A program made the position numbers and the translations under genes. Below the pieces are notes generated by a model that saw only the letters and a list, made by a program, of their open reading frames with translations, was not told where the DNA came from and made no database searches. DNA of 64,000 nt from Hoyosella altamirensis (GTDB lineage: Bacteria > Actinomycetota > Actinomycetes > Mycobacteriales > Mycobacteriaceae). This document shows positions 48,102 through 56,900 of this stretch, in pieces (the first letter of the stretch is position 1; each line of letters starts with the position of its first letter). The stretch is taken from the NCBI RefSeq assembly GCF_014191505.1, contig NZ_JACHWS010000001.1, positions 62,001-126,000 of the forward strand, given 5' to 3'.

Positions 48102-48490
48102 TGACCGCACTCGATGTCCGAGAGGCCGGTGAGGCTCTCGACCTGAATGGTTCGGAAGGCTGGACGACTGCGTGCGCCTACGATTTTCTGATGCCGAATC
48201 GAGGTGTTGCGGTCCTGCTGCCGGGCAATGAGCAGGCCGCGCTATTCCGACTCGATGATGGATCGTTGCGGGCAGTGGGCAACATCGACCCGTTTGCTCA
48301 CGCGGCTGTCATGTCACGCGGCATCGTCGGCGATCGCAAAGGGGAGCCCACTGTTGCGTCGCCGCTGCTCAAGCAAGTGTTCTCGTTGGAGAGCGGCGTA
48401 TGCCTCGACGACGCAGGCCATTCGCTGCCCGTGTATCAGATTCGGGTTGTCGACGGTCTTGTCCAGGTGCGCGCCGCAGCCACGGAGTGA
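48098..48490 (+). CDS. nirD: Nitrite reductase [NAD(P)H], small subunit
   Basis: A 130-residue Rieske-fold small subunit. The core has VLLPGNEQAALFRLDDGSLR, GNIDPFAHAAVMSRGIVGDR and SPLLKQVFSLESGVCLDDAG. The Rieske Cys-His ligand pairs are missing, as is usual for NirD, so no cluster is expected. It stabilises or assists NirB. ATG 48098 overlaps the nirB stop, coupling the two. The HemD-like fusion gene starts about 120 bases downstream, after a GCGC palindrome at 48536-48550. Confidence 0.93.
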   Translation: MMTALDVREAGEALDLNGSEGWTTACAYDFLMPNRGVAVLLPGNEQAALFRLDDGSLRAVGNIDPFAHAAVMSRGIVGDRKGEPTVASPLLKQVFSLESGVCLDDAGHSLPVYQIRVVDGLVQVRAAATE

Positions 48491-48535
48491 CCGACACGAC
48501 AGGTGCCAGGAACCAGTTATCAAGCGAACTAGGAC

Positions 48536-48550
48536 CGCGCACCGTGCGCG
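48536..48550. promoter_or_regulatory. 15-bp palindrome before the HemD-like fusion gene
   Basis: CGCGCACCGTGCGCG is symmetric about a central C. It lies in the 118-base gap after nirD and 58 bases before the fusion gene GTG. The loop would be too tight for a normal RNA hairpin, so a protein-binding site is more likely. Nothing else supports a specific regulator. Confidence 0.3.
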
Positions 48551-48608
48551 ACACATCAGTACAGGGGAAGCCAGTAGCGTGAACATTATGGGAGCGAAGG
48601 AGAGGACT

Positions 48609-49775
48609 GTGCCGCTAAGGTCCGACGAGGACAGTCCAGCGGCGCTCGCCGGCTTCACGATTGGTATCACCGCTGCGCGCCGGGCTGAGGAGTTCGCCAC
48701 CCTCCTGAGCAGGCGGGGCGCAACTCTTGTGCACGCGCCAGCCATCCGGATCATCTCTCTCGTCGATGACACCGAGTTGCGTAAGGCGACTGAGTCGGTG
48801 ATCGCGTCCCCTCCGGATATCGCCGTGGCGACGACGGGAATCGGTTTCCGGGGCTGGGTTGAAGCTGCCGACAACTGGGGTCTCGCGGAGCCACTTCTCA
48901 GCGCGCTGACTTCGTCGAGGCTGTTGGCGCGCGGCCCAAAAGCCAAGGGTGCGATGCGCGCTGCGGGCCTGCGGGAGGAATGGTCTCCCGACTCGGAATC
49001 CTCTGCCGAGGTGCTGGACCACCTTCTTGAAGAAGGGGTCGAAGGCAAGCGGATCGCCGTGCAGCTTCACGGCGCAACCACAGAGTGGGAGCCGATTCCC
49101 GACTTTTGTGAGGTCATGCGCAGCGCTGGAGCGGAGGTAGTACCGGTTCCCGTATACCGCTGGGTCCCGCCGGACGATCGTTCTCAGCTCGACCGAATGA
49201 TCGAAATGTCGATCAACGGCGAACTCGACGCCATCACATTCACCAGTGCGCCGGCCGTCGCGTCGCTGCTCGGCCGGGCGAAGGAGACACGTGTGCTCGA
49301 GTCTCTGCTCAACGCGCTGCGAGGCCGTGTCGTCCCGTTCAGCGTGGGGCCGGTGACGGCCGCTCCGCTAGAGGCGCTCGGTGTCGCGACTACGCAACCG
49401 CATCGCGCTCGGCTGGGTGCCCTTGCTCGCCACATCGCGGAAGAGTTGCCTCGCAGGGCGAACCACCTGCAAGCTGGTGGGAGCCATTTGAGTATCAGGG
49501 GCAGCTGCATCGTCGTTGATAGGGAAGTGAAGCAGGTGCCGCCCGCATCGCTTTCGATCATGCGCGCGCTTGCGAGGCGTCCTGGTGCCGTCGTGTCGAG
49601 GGAGGATTTGCTGTCGGTCCTGCCTGGCGCGGGAGGTGACACGCATGCGGTGGAAACTGCGGTGGCCCGCTTGCGGGCGGCCCTTGGCACGCCAAAGGTT
49701 GTGCAAACAGTGGTGAAGCGCGGCTACCGGCTGGCGCTCGACCCCGTCGAGTCGGATCCGAAGGGAGACCGGTGA
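48609..49775 (+). CDS. HemD-like domain fused to a winged-helix DNA-binding domain
   Basis: A 388-residue fusion. The N-terminal two-thirds (about residues 15-265) has the uroporphyrinogen-III synthase layout: FTIGITAARRAEEFATLLSR, LHGATTEWEPIPDFCEVMRS, ITFTSAPAVASLLGRAKE and VPFSVGPVTAAPLEALGVAT. The C-terminal third carries an OmpR-type winged helix (REDLLSVLPGAGGDTHAVET, AVARLRAALGTPKVVQTVVK and a GYRLAL end) without a receiver domain. This is the Rv0260c architecture, found beside narK3 and the nir genes in M. tuberculosis. It could be a regulator that senses a tetrapyrrole or nitrite, rather than a simple enzyme. GTG 48609 follows AGGAGAGG; GTG 48579 and ATG 48588 are alternatives. Confidence 0.85.
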   Translation: MPLRSDEDSPAALAGFTIGITAARRAEEFATLLSRRGATLVHAPAIRIISLVDDTELRKATESVIASPPDIAVATTGIGFRGWVEAADNWGLAEPLLSALTSSRLLARGPKAKGAMRAAGLREEWSPDSESSAEVLDHLLEEGVEGKRIAVQLHGATTEWEPIPDFCEVMRSAGAEVVPVPVYRWVPPDDRSQLDRMIEMSINGELDAITFTSAPAVASLLGRAKETRVLESLLNALRGRVVPFSVGPVTAAPLEALGVATTQPHRARLGALARHIAEELPRRANHLQAGGSHLSIRGSCIVVDREVKQVPPASLSIMRALARRPGAVVSREDLLSVLPGAGGDTHAVETAVARLRAALGTPKVVQTVVKRGYRLALDPVESDPKGDR

Positions 49776-50473
49776 TGGAGACACACGGGCAAGTGCTCGT
49801 AGCGCACGGCACGCGGAACCCTCGGGGCGTGTCCATGATCGCTGCTGTCGCGGATGCGGTGTCCGAGCAGGCCGGCCCAACCCGCGTTGCTTTCGTTGAC
49901 GTCTTGGGCCCCTCTCCGGCCGAAGTGTTAGCGCAGATGCGTGGACCGGCAACGCTGGTGCCGGCGTTCCTCGCGTCGGGCTACCACGTACGGACCGACA
50001 TCCCCCGGGAGGTCGAGGCCTCCGGCCACAGCCGAGTCCGCGTAACGCAAGCGATAGGTCCTGACCCAGCGCTCGCCGCTATCCTCGCCGATCGGCTGGC
50101 TGAGGCGGGATGGGCCCCCGGAGATGCTGTTGTTCTCGCGGCGGCGGGATCATCAGACGCACGGGCTTTGCGAGATGTGCGTCGCGCAGCGGTGCTGCTC
50201 GCCGATCGTTTGCAGACGCGGGTTGACGTGGGTTACATCGCGACCGCCGCGCCTCGGATCGGTGACGTGGTCACCGCTGTGCGGCAGAAGACGGGGAAAC
50301 GCGTGTTCATCGCGTCCTACTTGCTTGCTCATGGTCTCTTCCACAACCGGCTCCACGAACTCGAAGCTGATGGCGTTGCCGAGCCGATCGGTGTGCATCC
50401 CGACCTCGTGAGCCTGATCCATTCGAGGTTCGCGGCTGCTCAGTGCTTGCCAGCGCCGACGTTGCACTACTGA
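49775..50473 (+). CDS. sirB: Sirohydrochlorin chelatase (CbiX/SirB-like)
   Basis: A 232-residue class II chelatase that inserts iron into sirohydrochlorin, completing siroheme for NirB. It has the His-containing active segment VLVAHGTRNPRGVSMIAAVA with His11, and a second His-containing block SYLLAHGLFHNRLHELEADG. The length suggests a fused two-half SirB/CbiX form. ATG 49775 overlaps the stop of the HemD-like gene; GTG 49772 is an alternative. The position after nirBD and the HemD-like gene, as in M. tuberculosis Rv0259c, supports a siroheme role rather than cobalamin. It converges with the alkyltransferase-like gene, 12 bases apart. Confidence 0.87.
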   Translation: METHGQVLVAHGTRNPRGVSMIAAVADAVSEQAGPTRVAFVDVLGPSPAEVLAQMRGPATLVPAFLASGYHVRTDIPREVEASGHSRVRVTQAIGPDPALAAILADRLAEAGWAPGDAVVLAAAGSSDARALRDVRRAAVLLADRLQTRVDVGYIATAAPRIGDVVTAVRQKTGKRVFIASYLLAHGLFHNRLHELEADGVAEPIGVHPDLVSLIHSRFAAAQCLPAPTLHY

Positions 50474-50485
50474 GCGGAGTTCGCG

Positions 50486-50791
50486 TCAGGCGCTGAAATC
50501 GTGCCTGTACTCAGCGACGCGAACCCGTCCATCAACGATGTGGACTCCCTCCCTGGCGAGCAATCCCGCCTGTTTGTCAGCGAGGTGTGCAGGGAGAATG
50601 CCGTCAGCTCGCACTACACGATGCCACGGGATATCGGCTCCGTCTGTCTTGAGAATCCAGCCGACGATACGTGCGGATGGAAGCCCAGCTGCAGTCGCAA
50701 TGTCTCCGTATGTGGCGACACATCCGGGAGCGATTCCGGACACGAGTTCACGCACGTGCTCCACAGTCTCGTCTGAGATCGCCGGAGTCAC
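50486..50791 (-). CDS. Alkyltransferase-like protein (ATL, MGMT fold)
   Basis: A 101-residue MGMT-family protein without alkyl-acceptor Cys. The PCHRVV motif reads PWHRVVRADG with Trp56 in place of Cys. The N-terminal VATYGDIATAAG and the helix-turn-helix around ARIVGWILKTD, with the Arg finger, remain. ATL proteins bind O6-alkylguanine and hand the lesion to nucleotide excision repair. This matches the Rv3204 position and the Atl1-like type. The start at 50791 overlaps the lipV stop by four bases (minus strand), indicating one operon lipV-atl. The assignment is firm because the Trp swap is direct. Confidence 0.9.
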   Translation of the reverse strand: MTPAISDETVEHVRELVSGIAPGCVATYGDIATAAGLPSARIVGWILKTDGADIPWHRVVRADGILPAHLADKQAGLLAREGVHIVDGRVRVAEYRHDFSA

Positions 50792-51639
50792 TGCTCTGCA
50801 CTCCTCGTGCCGCGGACATTGTCCCTTGCGTTGATGAGGGCATCTCTGACAATGCTGCCCACGAGGCCGGGGTCTTCTTGCGCCACCATATGGTCAGTTT
50901 CGGATTCGACTACCGTGAGCGCGGGGCCAAGATGATTTTCCAGCATGGCCCGAAACTCCGCAGTGACGAACGGTGGGGCCGATCTTTTCGCTACAACGAG
51001 GACAGTCGGAATATCTTTGGGCGGCAGAGCCGCGGGGCGAGCGAGTTCGCTGAACGTGGTGATCACTCCGGGCACTGAGATGCGCCAATTGACACGGCCA
51101 TTGGGCAGTACAACGAGGTGCTCGGCGAGTTCCCGTTCGAGTACATCAGGGTCGACGTCACGCCAGGCCCCGTTGACTTTGTCGCTGCGCGCTTCTTCTC
51201 TGTCGGTGTAATCCGGTGATGCCGTGGTGGCCTCCGCGAGACGTAACATCCAGGCCGGGTCGAGTTCGGCTGCGGGGTCAAGAAGTACCAGCCCGGCGAC
51301 GCGCTCAGGCATCGCGCGCGCCAAGTGGATCGCCAGGTTTCCGCCGAACGAGTGGCCAGCAAGGACCACACGATCGAGTTGGCCAAGAATCTGCTTAAGA
51401 TCGTCCACGTGTTTTTCGATCGTCCATGGTGGTTCCCACGTCGATCTGCCGTGGCCCCGCAGATCCGGGGCAATCACCTGGAACTCGGGAAAGTGCCTGC
51501 GTGCGAGGTCCTCCCAGCGCTGCCCGTGGCCGGTGAGCCCATGTAGCGCGAGAAGGGCGGGATCGCGCCGGCGCATATCGGTGGACGGTTCGGTGCATCC
51601 GAACCTGTGAACGTGCAGTTCTCTACTTAAATTCACCAT
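50788..51639 (-). CDS. lipV: Alpha/beta hydrolase (LipV-like)
   Basis: A 283-residue alpha/beta-hydrolase. The nucleophile elbow is AGHSFGGNLA, oxyanion region LALHGLTGHGQRW, acid region LVVAKRSAPPFVTAEFR, and the catalytic His is in SETDHMVAQEDP. The cap-like segment PERVAGLVLLDPAAELDP is present. M. tuberculosis LipV (Rv3203) is reported as an acid-active lipase/esterase; the true substrate here is not readable. ATG 51639 has GAGA five bases upstream on the minus strand. It is co-transcribed with the alkyltransferase-like gene. The upstream gap (51640-51829) separates it from the condensation-protein region. Confidence 0.87.
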   Translation of the reverse strand: MVNLSRELHVHRFGCTEPSTDMRRRDPALLALHGLTGHGQRWEDLARRHFPEFQVIAPDLRGHGRSTWEPPWTIEKHVDDLKQILGQLDRVVLAGHSFGGNLAIHLARAMPERVAGLVLLDPAAELDPAWMLRLAEATTASPDYTDREEARSDKVNGAWRDVDPDVLERELAEHLVVLPNGRVNWRISVPGVITTFSELARPAALPPKDIPTVLVVAKRSAPPFVTAEFRAMLENHLGPALTVVESETDHMVAQEDPGLVGSIVRDALINARDNVRGTRSAEQ

Positions 51640-51788
51640 AGTGATCTCGGCCTGTTAGCAGGTACAGTTAGCCCCACTGAGGGATGCAGCGACGGGGGTG
51701 CAGCGACTCTTTTCCTTCGGGCATGGGGAATTAACCCGGTTGAAATAGCAGGGACTGTACGCTGATCACACGTGGGTCACGCAATGCT

Positions 51789-51810
51789 AACCTTCGAGAT
51801 TACGAAGGTT
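51789..51810. promoter_or_regulatory. 8-bp inverted repeat before the condensation-protein region
   Basis: AACCTTCG (51789-51796) and CGAAGGTT (51803-51810) are exact inverted copies with a six-base spacer (AGATTA). They lie 19 bases before the small ORF at 51830, in the gap between lipV and the condensation protein. The symmetry suits a dimeric DNA-binding protein. The rest of the 51640-51829 gap has no other clear signal. Confidence 0.4.
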
Positions 51811-51829
51811 CGAGTGGAGTAGTTAAGCA

Positions 51830-52084
51830 ATGGGTCACAACGCCGGAAACAACGTGCGCCCGGTCTGCGGCGCGACGCAGGGGCGCGGGCTCTGGCTGCT
51901 CGATGGGACTGCAGCGTACGCGGCGCCCGCATCACTCTTCTCGGCCACGTCGGCCTTTTATCCTGCCACGGTGACGTCATCGGTGCGTGGCACCGTGTCG
52001 TTACACGATCACTGGCTCACTGTGATCGAGAACCCAGCTAGCTGCATCACTGGCAGCAGCGGACACAATGCAAGGAGCGCCTGA
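51830..52084 (+). CDS. Possible 84-residue protein of unknown function
   Basis: A short frame from ATG 51830, with GTGGAG at 51814-51819 ten bases upstream, ending two bases before the condensation protein ATG. The product begins MGHNAGNNVRPVCGATQGRG and contains HDHWLTVIENPASC; it has two Cys and no known domain. It may be a small partner protein, or merely the transcribed leader of the downstream gene. Coding support comes from the ribosome site and the tight junction only. Confidence 0.35.
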   Translation: MGHNAGNNVRPVCGATQGRGLWLLDGTAAYAAPASLFSATSAFYPATVTSSVRGTVSLHDHWLTVIENPASCITGSSGHNARSA

Positions 52085-52086
52085 AT

Positions 52087-53877
52087 ATGAGCGACGCACC
52101 AGACACCGTTGCCTCCGTGCCCGTAAGCAGCCAGGACAACGCGCATCCGAGGGCTCCCTGGAATGCCGGCCAGCGTCCCGCGCTATCGGGCCGTGAGCGA
52201 CCGGAGCGCATTCCGCTATCACTCGGTGAGCAGCGGCTATGGCTCATCAACAGGTTCGATCCCTACTCACCGGTTCACAACGTCCCCATTTCGGTTGAAC
52301 TGATCGGTGAGCTGGATGGCGCCTCGCTAACGGCAGCAGTACAGGATCTCATTGAGCGCCACGAGGTCTTGCGGACGATCTTCCCGGCATCCGCGGATGG
52401 GCCCTACCAGACGATCGTGCCCGCGTGTGAAATTACCGTTGACATGACGCCTGCGGACCTGGATTTTGCCGATGCTGAGGATCCGGCAGGGGCCATTCTC
52501 GCGTTCGCGAGAGAAGGCTTTGACCTGACTAGTGAGGTCCCTTTCCGTGCGCGCCTGTTCCGGATGGCAGACAGCGAATACATTCTGACGCTCGTCGTGC
52601 ATCACATAGCCGCGGATCGGGCATCCCTGCGTCACCTCTTGAGGGATCTCTTTCAGGCGTACGAGTCTCGCTGTTCAGGCGCCGCCCCAGACTGGTCGGC
52701 GCTTCCTCTGCAGTACGCGGATTATGCGCTGTGGCAGCGCGAGCTACTCGGCGAGGAATCCGACCCAGAGAGTGTGATCGCGCGTGAGATCGAGTTCTGG
52801 CGGGCAGAACTCGACGGATTACCGGATGTGCTGAATCTGCCGCTGGACCGGCCCCGCCCAGCCTTCCAGTCGCTGTGCGGGAAGGCTGTGGACTTCTACC
52901 TCGGTCCACAAGTTCACGCAAGCCTGAAGAGCATTGCTGAGCGGTACAACGTGCCAGCGTTCACGGTCCTTCAATCAGCGTTCGCCGTTCTGCTCTTCAA
53001 GTTGTGCGGCTCCGACGATATTGTGCTCGGCACGCCAGTGGACAAGCGGGCTGATGACTCGCTCGATCCAATCGTCGGAATGTTTGGCAACACGCTGGCG
53101 CTGCGACACCGCGTCATCGAGTCTGAGCGCTTCTGTGACCTGCTCACGCGGTCACGTGAGCGCAGTGTCGAAGCCTTCAGCCACGCCGAGACTCCGTTCG
53201 AGCGACTCGTGGAGGTTCTCGGCATCCCGCGCTCTCCGTCCTTCCATCCGGTGTTCCAGGTAATGATCTCGCTCCACGACGAGGAGCAGCAGATGACCTC
53301 CATCGCTGGCCTCGATGTGGCAATCGGTGGGCTGGAGGCCAAAGCCGCCGACTGCGACCTTGAGCTCGTCCTGACCGAGAGTTTCGGCCATGAGGGTGAG
53401 CCAGCCGGAATCACCGGGTCGATGGTGTATGCGGTGGAATTGTTCGACGAGGCGACGATTGTCGGAATCGTGCAACGGTTCCAGCGTCTGCTGACAGCGA
53501 TCGGGGCGCACGCGGAGTTGCCGGTCAGCGACATCGATGTGCTGACTGATCGGGAGCGGGGGCTCTTGCTGCCGCATCGCAAATCGCGCAGCTCGCTCGA
53601 CCGCTTGGTTGGCTACGCGGCGAGCCACGGGACGGCGCTCTTGCCAGGGACAGAGGGTGGTTACGCGGAGCTCGCGGGACGCGTCGGTCAAGTCGCGTCC
53701 CGAGCGACTGGTTCGACGCTCGGGGCCGGCAGCGACCTCGCCCTCGCCCTGCTCACCTATGCGGCCGGAAAGATGGACGTCACGGCGGCGCAGCGGCTCG
53801 CAGACACAGTGCTGCCAACGCTCGACAAAGCCGCGCAGAATCGGCCTCCGCGCGACACCCGCGAGCTGAGCGCGTAA
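52087..53877 (+). CDS. Stand-alone NRPS-type condensation domain with degenerate adenylation stub
   Basis: A 596-residue protein with all seven condensation motifs in order. C1 is SLGEQRLWLI, C2 RHEVLRTIF, C3 VVHHIAADRASL with His172-His173 and Asp177, C4 YADYALWQREL, C5 IVGMFGNTLALR, C6 HAETPFERLVEVL and C7 FHPVFQVMISL. The C3 Gly is Arg178. After about residue 490 the tail LTDRERGLLLP, then YAELAGRVGQVASRAT and LALALLTYAAGK, looks like the start of an adenylation domain cut short; no A-domain core motif (such as the AMP-binding TSG motif) follows. No PCP or thioesterase is encoded nearby. AAGGAG (52072-52077) is nine bases before ATG 52087. It may condense amine or alcohol with a carrier-bound acyl group, but partners are missing here. 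Confidence 0.85.
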   Translation: MSDAPDTVASVPVSSQDNAHPRAPWNAGQRPALSGRERPERIPLSLGEQRLWLINRFDPYSPVHNVPISVELIGELDGASLTAAVQDLIERHEVLRTIFPASADGPYQTIVPACEITVDMTPADLDFADAEDPAGAILAFAREGFDLTSEVPFRARLFRMADSEYILTLVVHHIAADRASLRHLLRDLFQAYESRCSGAAPDWSALPLQYADYALWQRELLGEESDPESVIAREIEFWRAELDGLPDVLNLPLDRPRPAFQSLCGKAVDFYLGPQVHASLKSIAERYNVPAFTVLQSAFAVLLFKLCGSDDIVLGTPVDKRADDSLDPIVGMFGNTLALRHRVIESERFCDLLTRSRERSVEAFSHAETPFERLVEVLGIPRSPSFHPVFQVMISLHDEEQQMTSIAGLDVAIGGLEAKAADCDLELVLTESFGHEGEPAGITGSMVYAVELFDEATIVGIVQRFQRLLTAIGAHAELPVSDIDVLTDRERGLLLPHRKSRSSLDRLVGYAASHGTALLPGTEGGYAELAGRVGQVASRATGSTLGAGSDLALALLTYAAGKMDVTAAQRLADTVLPTLDKAAQNRPPRDTRELSA

Positions 53878-53909
53878 ATCTGTCAGACCTTCGTGATGTC
53901 ATGTAGCGC

Positions 53910-56900
53910 ATGACGGCACGGCGGGGGCTGACGGATGACGTCAGAGTCAGGTTAGTTGGCGCAGAAGCGCCAAAGCAGCGTGTCCGGACGTGGTCGGGCG
54001 CGGCGGCGTCGCTCCTTGACCGTGTTGCGAGTGGGGACGTTCCACGTGCCACGTCGTCGAATCCGGTTCCGTCCGGGTGGGCTCCTGTGCAGCTTCTCGG
54101 TGGCCCCGGCACTGGGAAGACCGCCTACATCGCTGACCTGGCTGTGGCGATGATGGCGGCGGGGGTGGATCCCGAATCGATTCTTGTGCTGACGCACTCA
54201 CGTGCAGCCTCTACGTCTATGCGGGAAGTCATCACCTCTGCGCTGCTGGCAGAGGGAGGTAACGCACCGCAAGCCACGCGCGAACCACTGGTGCGAACGG
54301 TGCACTCGTACGCGTTTGCCGTCCTGCGGCTGCAGGCCGCGCAGTACGGAAATCCGCCGCCTCGCCTCATCACCAGTTCTGAACAGGACGCTGTGTTCAG
54401 GGAGATGCTCCGCGGTGACATCGAAGATGGTGCCGACTACTGGCCGGCAGAGTTACGTCCCGCACTGGGCCTGGCTGGGTTCGCGTCCGAACTTCGGGGT
54501 CTCCTCCGGCGCTCCGCAGAGCGGGGGCTAGGGCCGGAGGATCTTGTGAAGCTAGGCCGGAAACACCGCAAGGCGGAGTGGGTCGCGGCGGGCCGGTTCG
54601 CCGCAGTTTACGAACAAAGCACGCTTCTCCGGGGGTCCGTCGGTATGGAGGTCCCGCAGGCCACGGCACCCGCACTCGATGCGGCTGAGCTCGTGAGTTC
54701 GGCGGTGACCGCGCTGTCAATCGATCCAGATCTGCTTCAGCGTGAACGCCAGCGCGTACGTTTTCTTCTGGTTGACGATGCTCAGCATCTCGACCCTCAG
54801 GCTGCCTGGCTCATCGAACTGCTGGGAACAGGGACTGACCTCACTGTGATAGCTGGGGATAGCGACCAGTCGGTCTTCCGTTTCCGGGGTGCTGAGCCGG
54901 CGTTCCTCGAGCAGTTGGCGGACAATGAAACGGCTGCACGGATCGTTTTCGAAGAGAATCACCGGAGTGCCCCCGAAATCGTCGGTGCAGTGGCGCGGGT
55001 GGCAGCGAAGCTCCCAGGCATGCAGCCGCAGCGCAAGGCGTTCACTGTCAGCCCAGCAACGGGGACTGGCCGTGCGCTGGTGCGCGTACTCAGCACGCCG
55101 GCACGGGAAGCGGCGGCCGTCGCCGACACACTTCGCCGCGCACACCTCCACGACGGAGTCCCCTGGTCGAGGATGGCGGTGATTGTCCGCTCGGTTCCGC
55201 AGCTTTCAGCTCCGCTGCGGCGAGCCCTGCTGGCTGCGGGAGTGCCGGTCAACACCCCGGTCCCGGAACTGCCGCTCGGGAGGCAGCGGGCGTCGAGGTC
55301 TCTGCTGCTCGTCCTGAAAGCGGTAGCGGGGCCACCTGACCAGAATTCGAGTCTGACAGCGGAGGAAGTACTGGAGCTTTTGGCCGGCCCGATCGGTGGT
55401 GCAGACCCACTGACACTGCGGCGTATGCGCCGCGGAATCCGGCGCGCTGAGGTTGCCCGCGGCGGTGACCGGGAGTCGGCAGAAGTTCTGACGCGGCTGA
55501 TCTGTTCGCCCGAGACGTCCGCTGACTCCGGAATCCTGGGTGCGCTGACGCCAGTGGAAGCCGCACCAATCGAGCGGCTGAGGAAGGTGCTCCGCCGTGC
55601 ACGAAAGGTCCGGGAACGGCATCGCGGCCTCGAAGAGGTGCTCTGGGAGGTGTGGCGCGCTGCGGGACGCGAACGGCAGTGGGTGCGGCAAGCCCTGCGT
55701 GGTGGTCCCGCAGGCGTGCAAGCGGACCGTGATCTCGACGCCGTGGTGGCGTTGTTTGACGCCGCGGCCAACTATGTAGACCGGCTGCCCGCCGCGTCGA
55801 TCGCGGGGTTCGCCGATTACATCTCTCATCAGGAGCTCCCAGCTGAGCCGGTGGTCGGCAAGGTTACACACGCCGATTCAGTCACTCTGCTGAGTGCGCA
55901 CGCGGCGGCGGGTAACGAGTGGGATGTCGTCGCGGTCGCTGGTGTCCAGGAAGGCGTGTGGCCGTCTCTGCGTGGCCGGGGAAGTGTGCTCAACGCTGGG
56001 GATATCGACGATGTGCTGCGGCGAGACATGACGGGGGAGTCGGCGACGCCCGTTTCCCGGCTCGCGCCGCTGCTCGCGGATGAGCGCAAGCTATTTCTCG
56101 TCGCTTGTTCGCGCGCACGCCGACAGCTCCTCGTGACCGCCGCGCAGTCGGTATCTGGCCAGTCAGAGCTCGTACCCTCGCGATTTATCGGCGAACTTGG
56201 TCTGGATGCCACCGCGGGACAGGAAGACGACCCGCGGTCCGAGCGCGGTGAGGAGCCAGAAACAGTGCTCGCGCTGCCAGCGCTCGTCGCGAAGCTCCGC
56301 GCTGTGGTGTGTTCGCCGTGCGAGCCCGAAGGGCGGAAGGCTGACGCTGCCGTCCAGCTCGGCCGTCTGGCGGAAGCGGGTGTCCCGGGCGCGCATCCGC
56401 AAGAGTGGTACGGGCTGCGCCCCATCACAACTGATCGCGCGATGTGGGCCGCCGAAGACGGCCCGGTCCGCATGTCGCCTTCGACAGTGGATCAGCTTTC
56501 AAAATGTCCACTTAGGTGGCTTCTGGAACGTCACGGCGGCTCAGATGGCAACGACACAAGTGCGGTCAAGGGAGTGCTCGTTCACACGCTCACGCAGGCG
56601 ATTGCGGGAAACATCTCCGATGCGCAGGTGCGCGAGGCGCTCGTTCAGGCCTGGGACAAAGTGGATCTAGGGTCCCCGTGGTACGCGCGGCATGAGCGTG
56701 CACGGATCGAGAACATGCTCTCGCACTTCGAAGAGTGGTTGCGAAGTTCGCGCACCGAGCTGACTGAGGCGGGCGTCGAGGTCGCGGTCGACGGTGTGCT
56801 GGCCGACCCGTCCGGGGAAGGCCCCGACGTTCGGTTGCGCGGGCGGATTGACCGGCTCGAACATGACAACGAGGGGCGGCCCGTGATTGTGGACGTGAAG

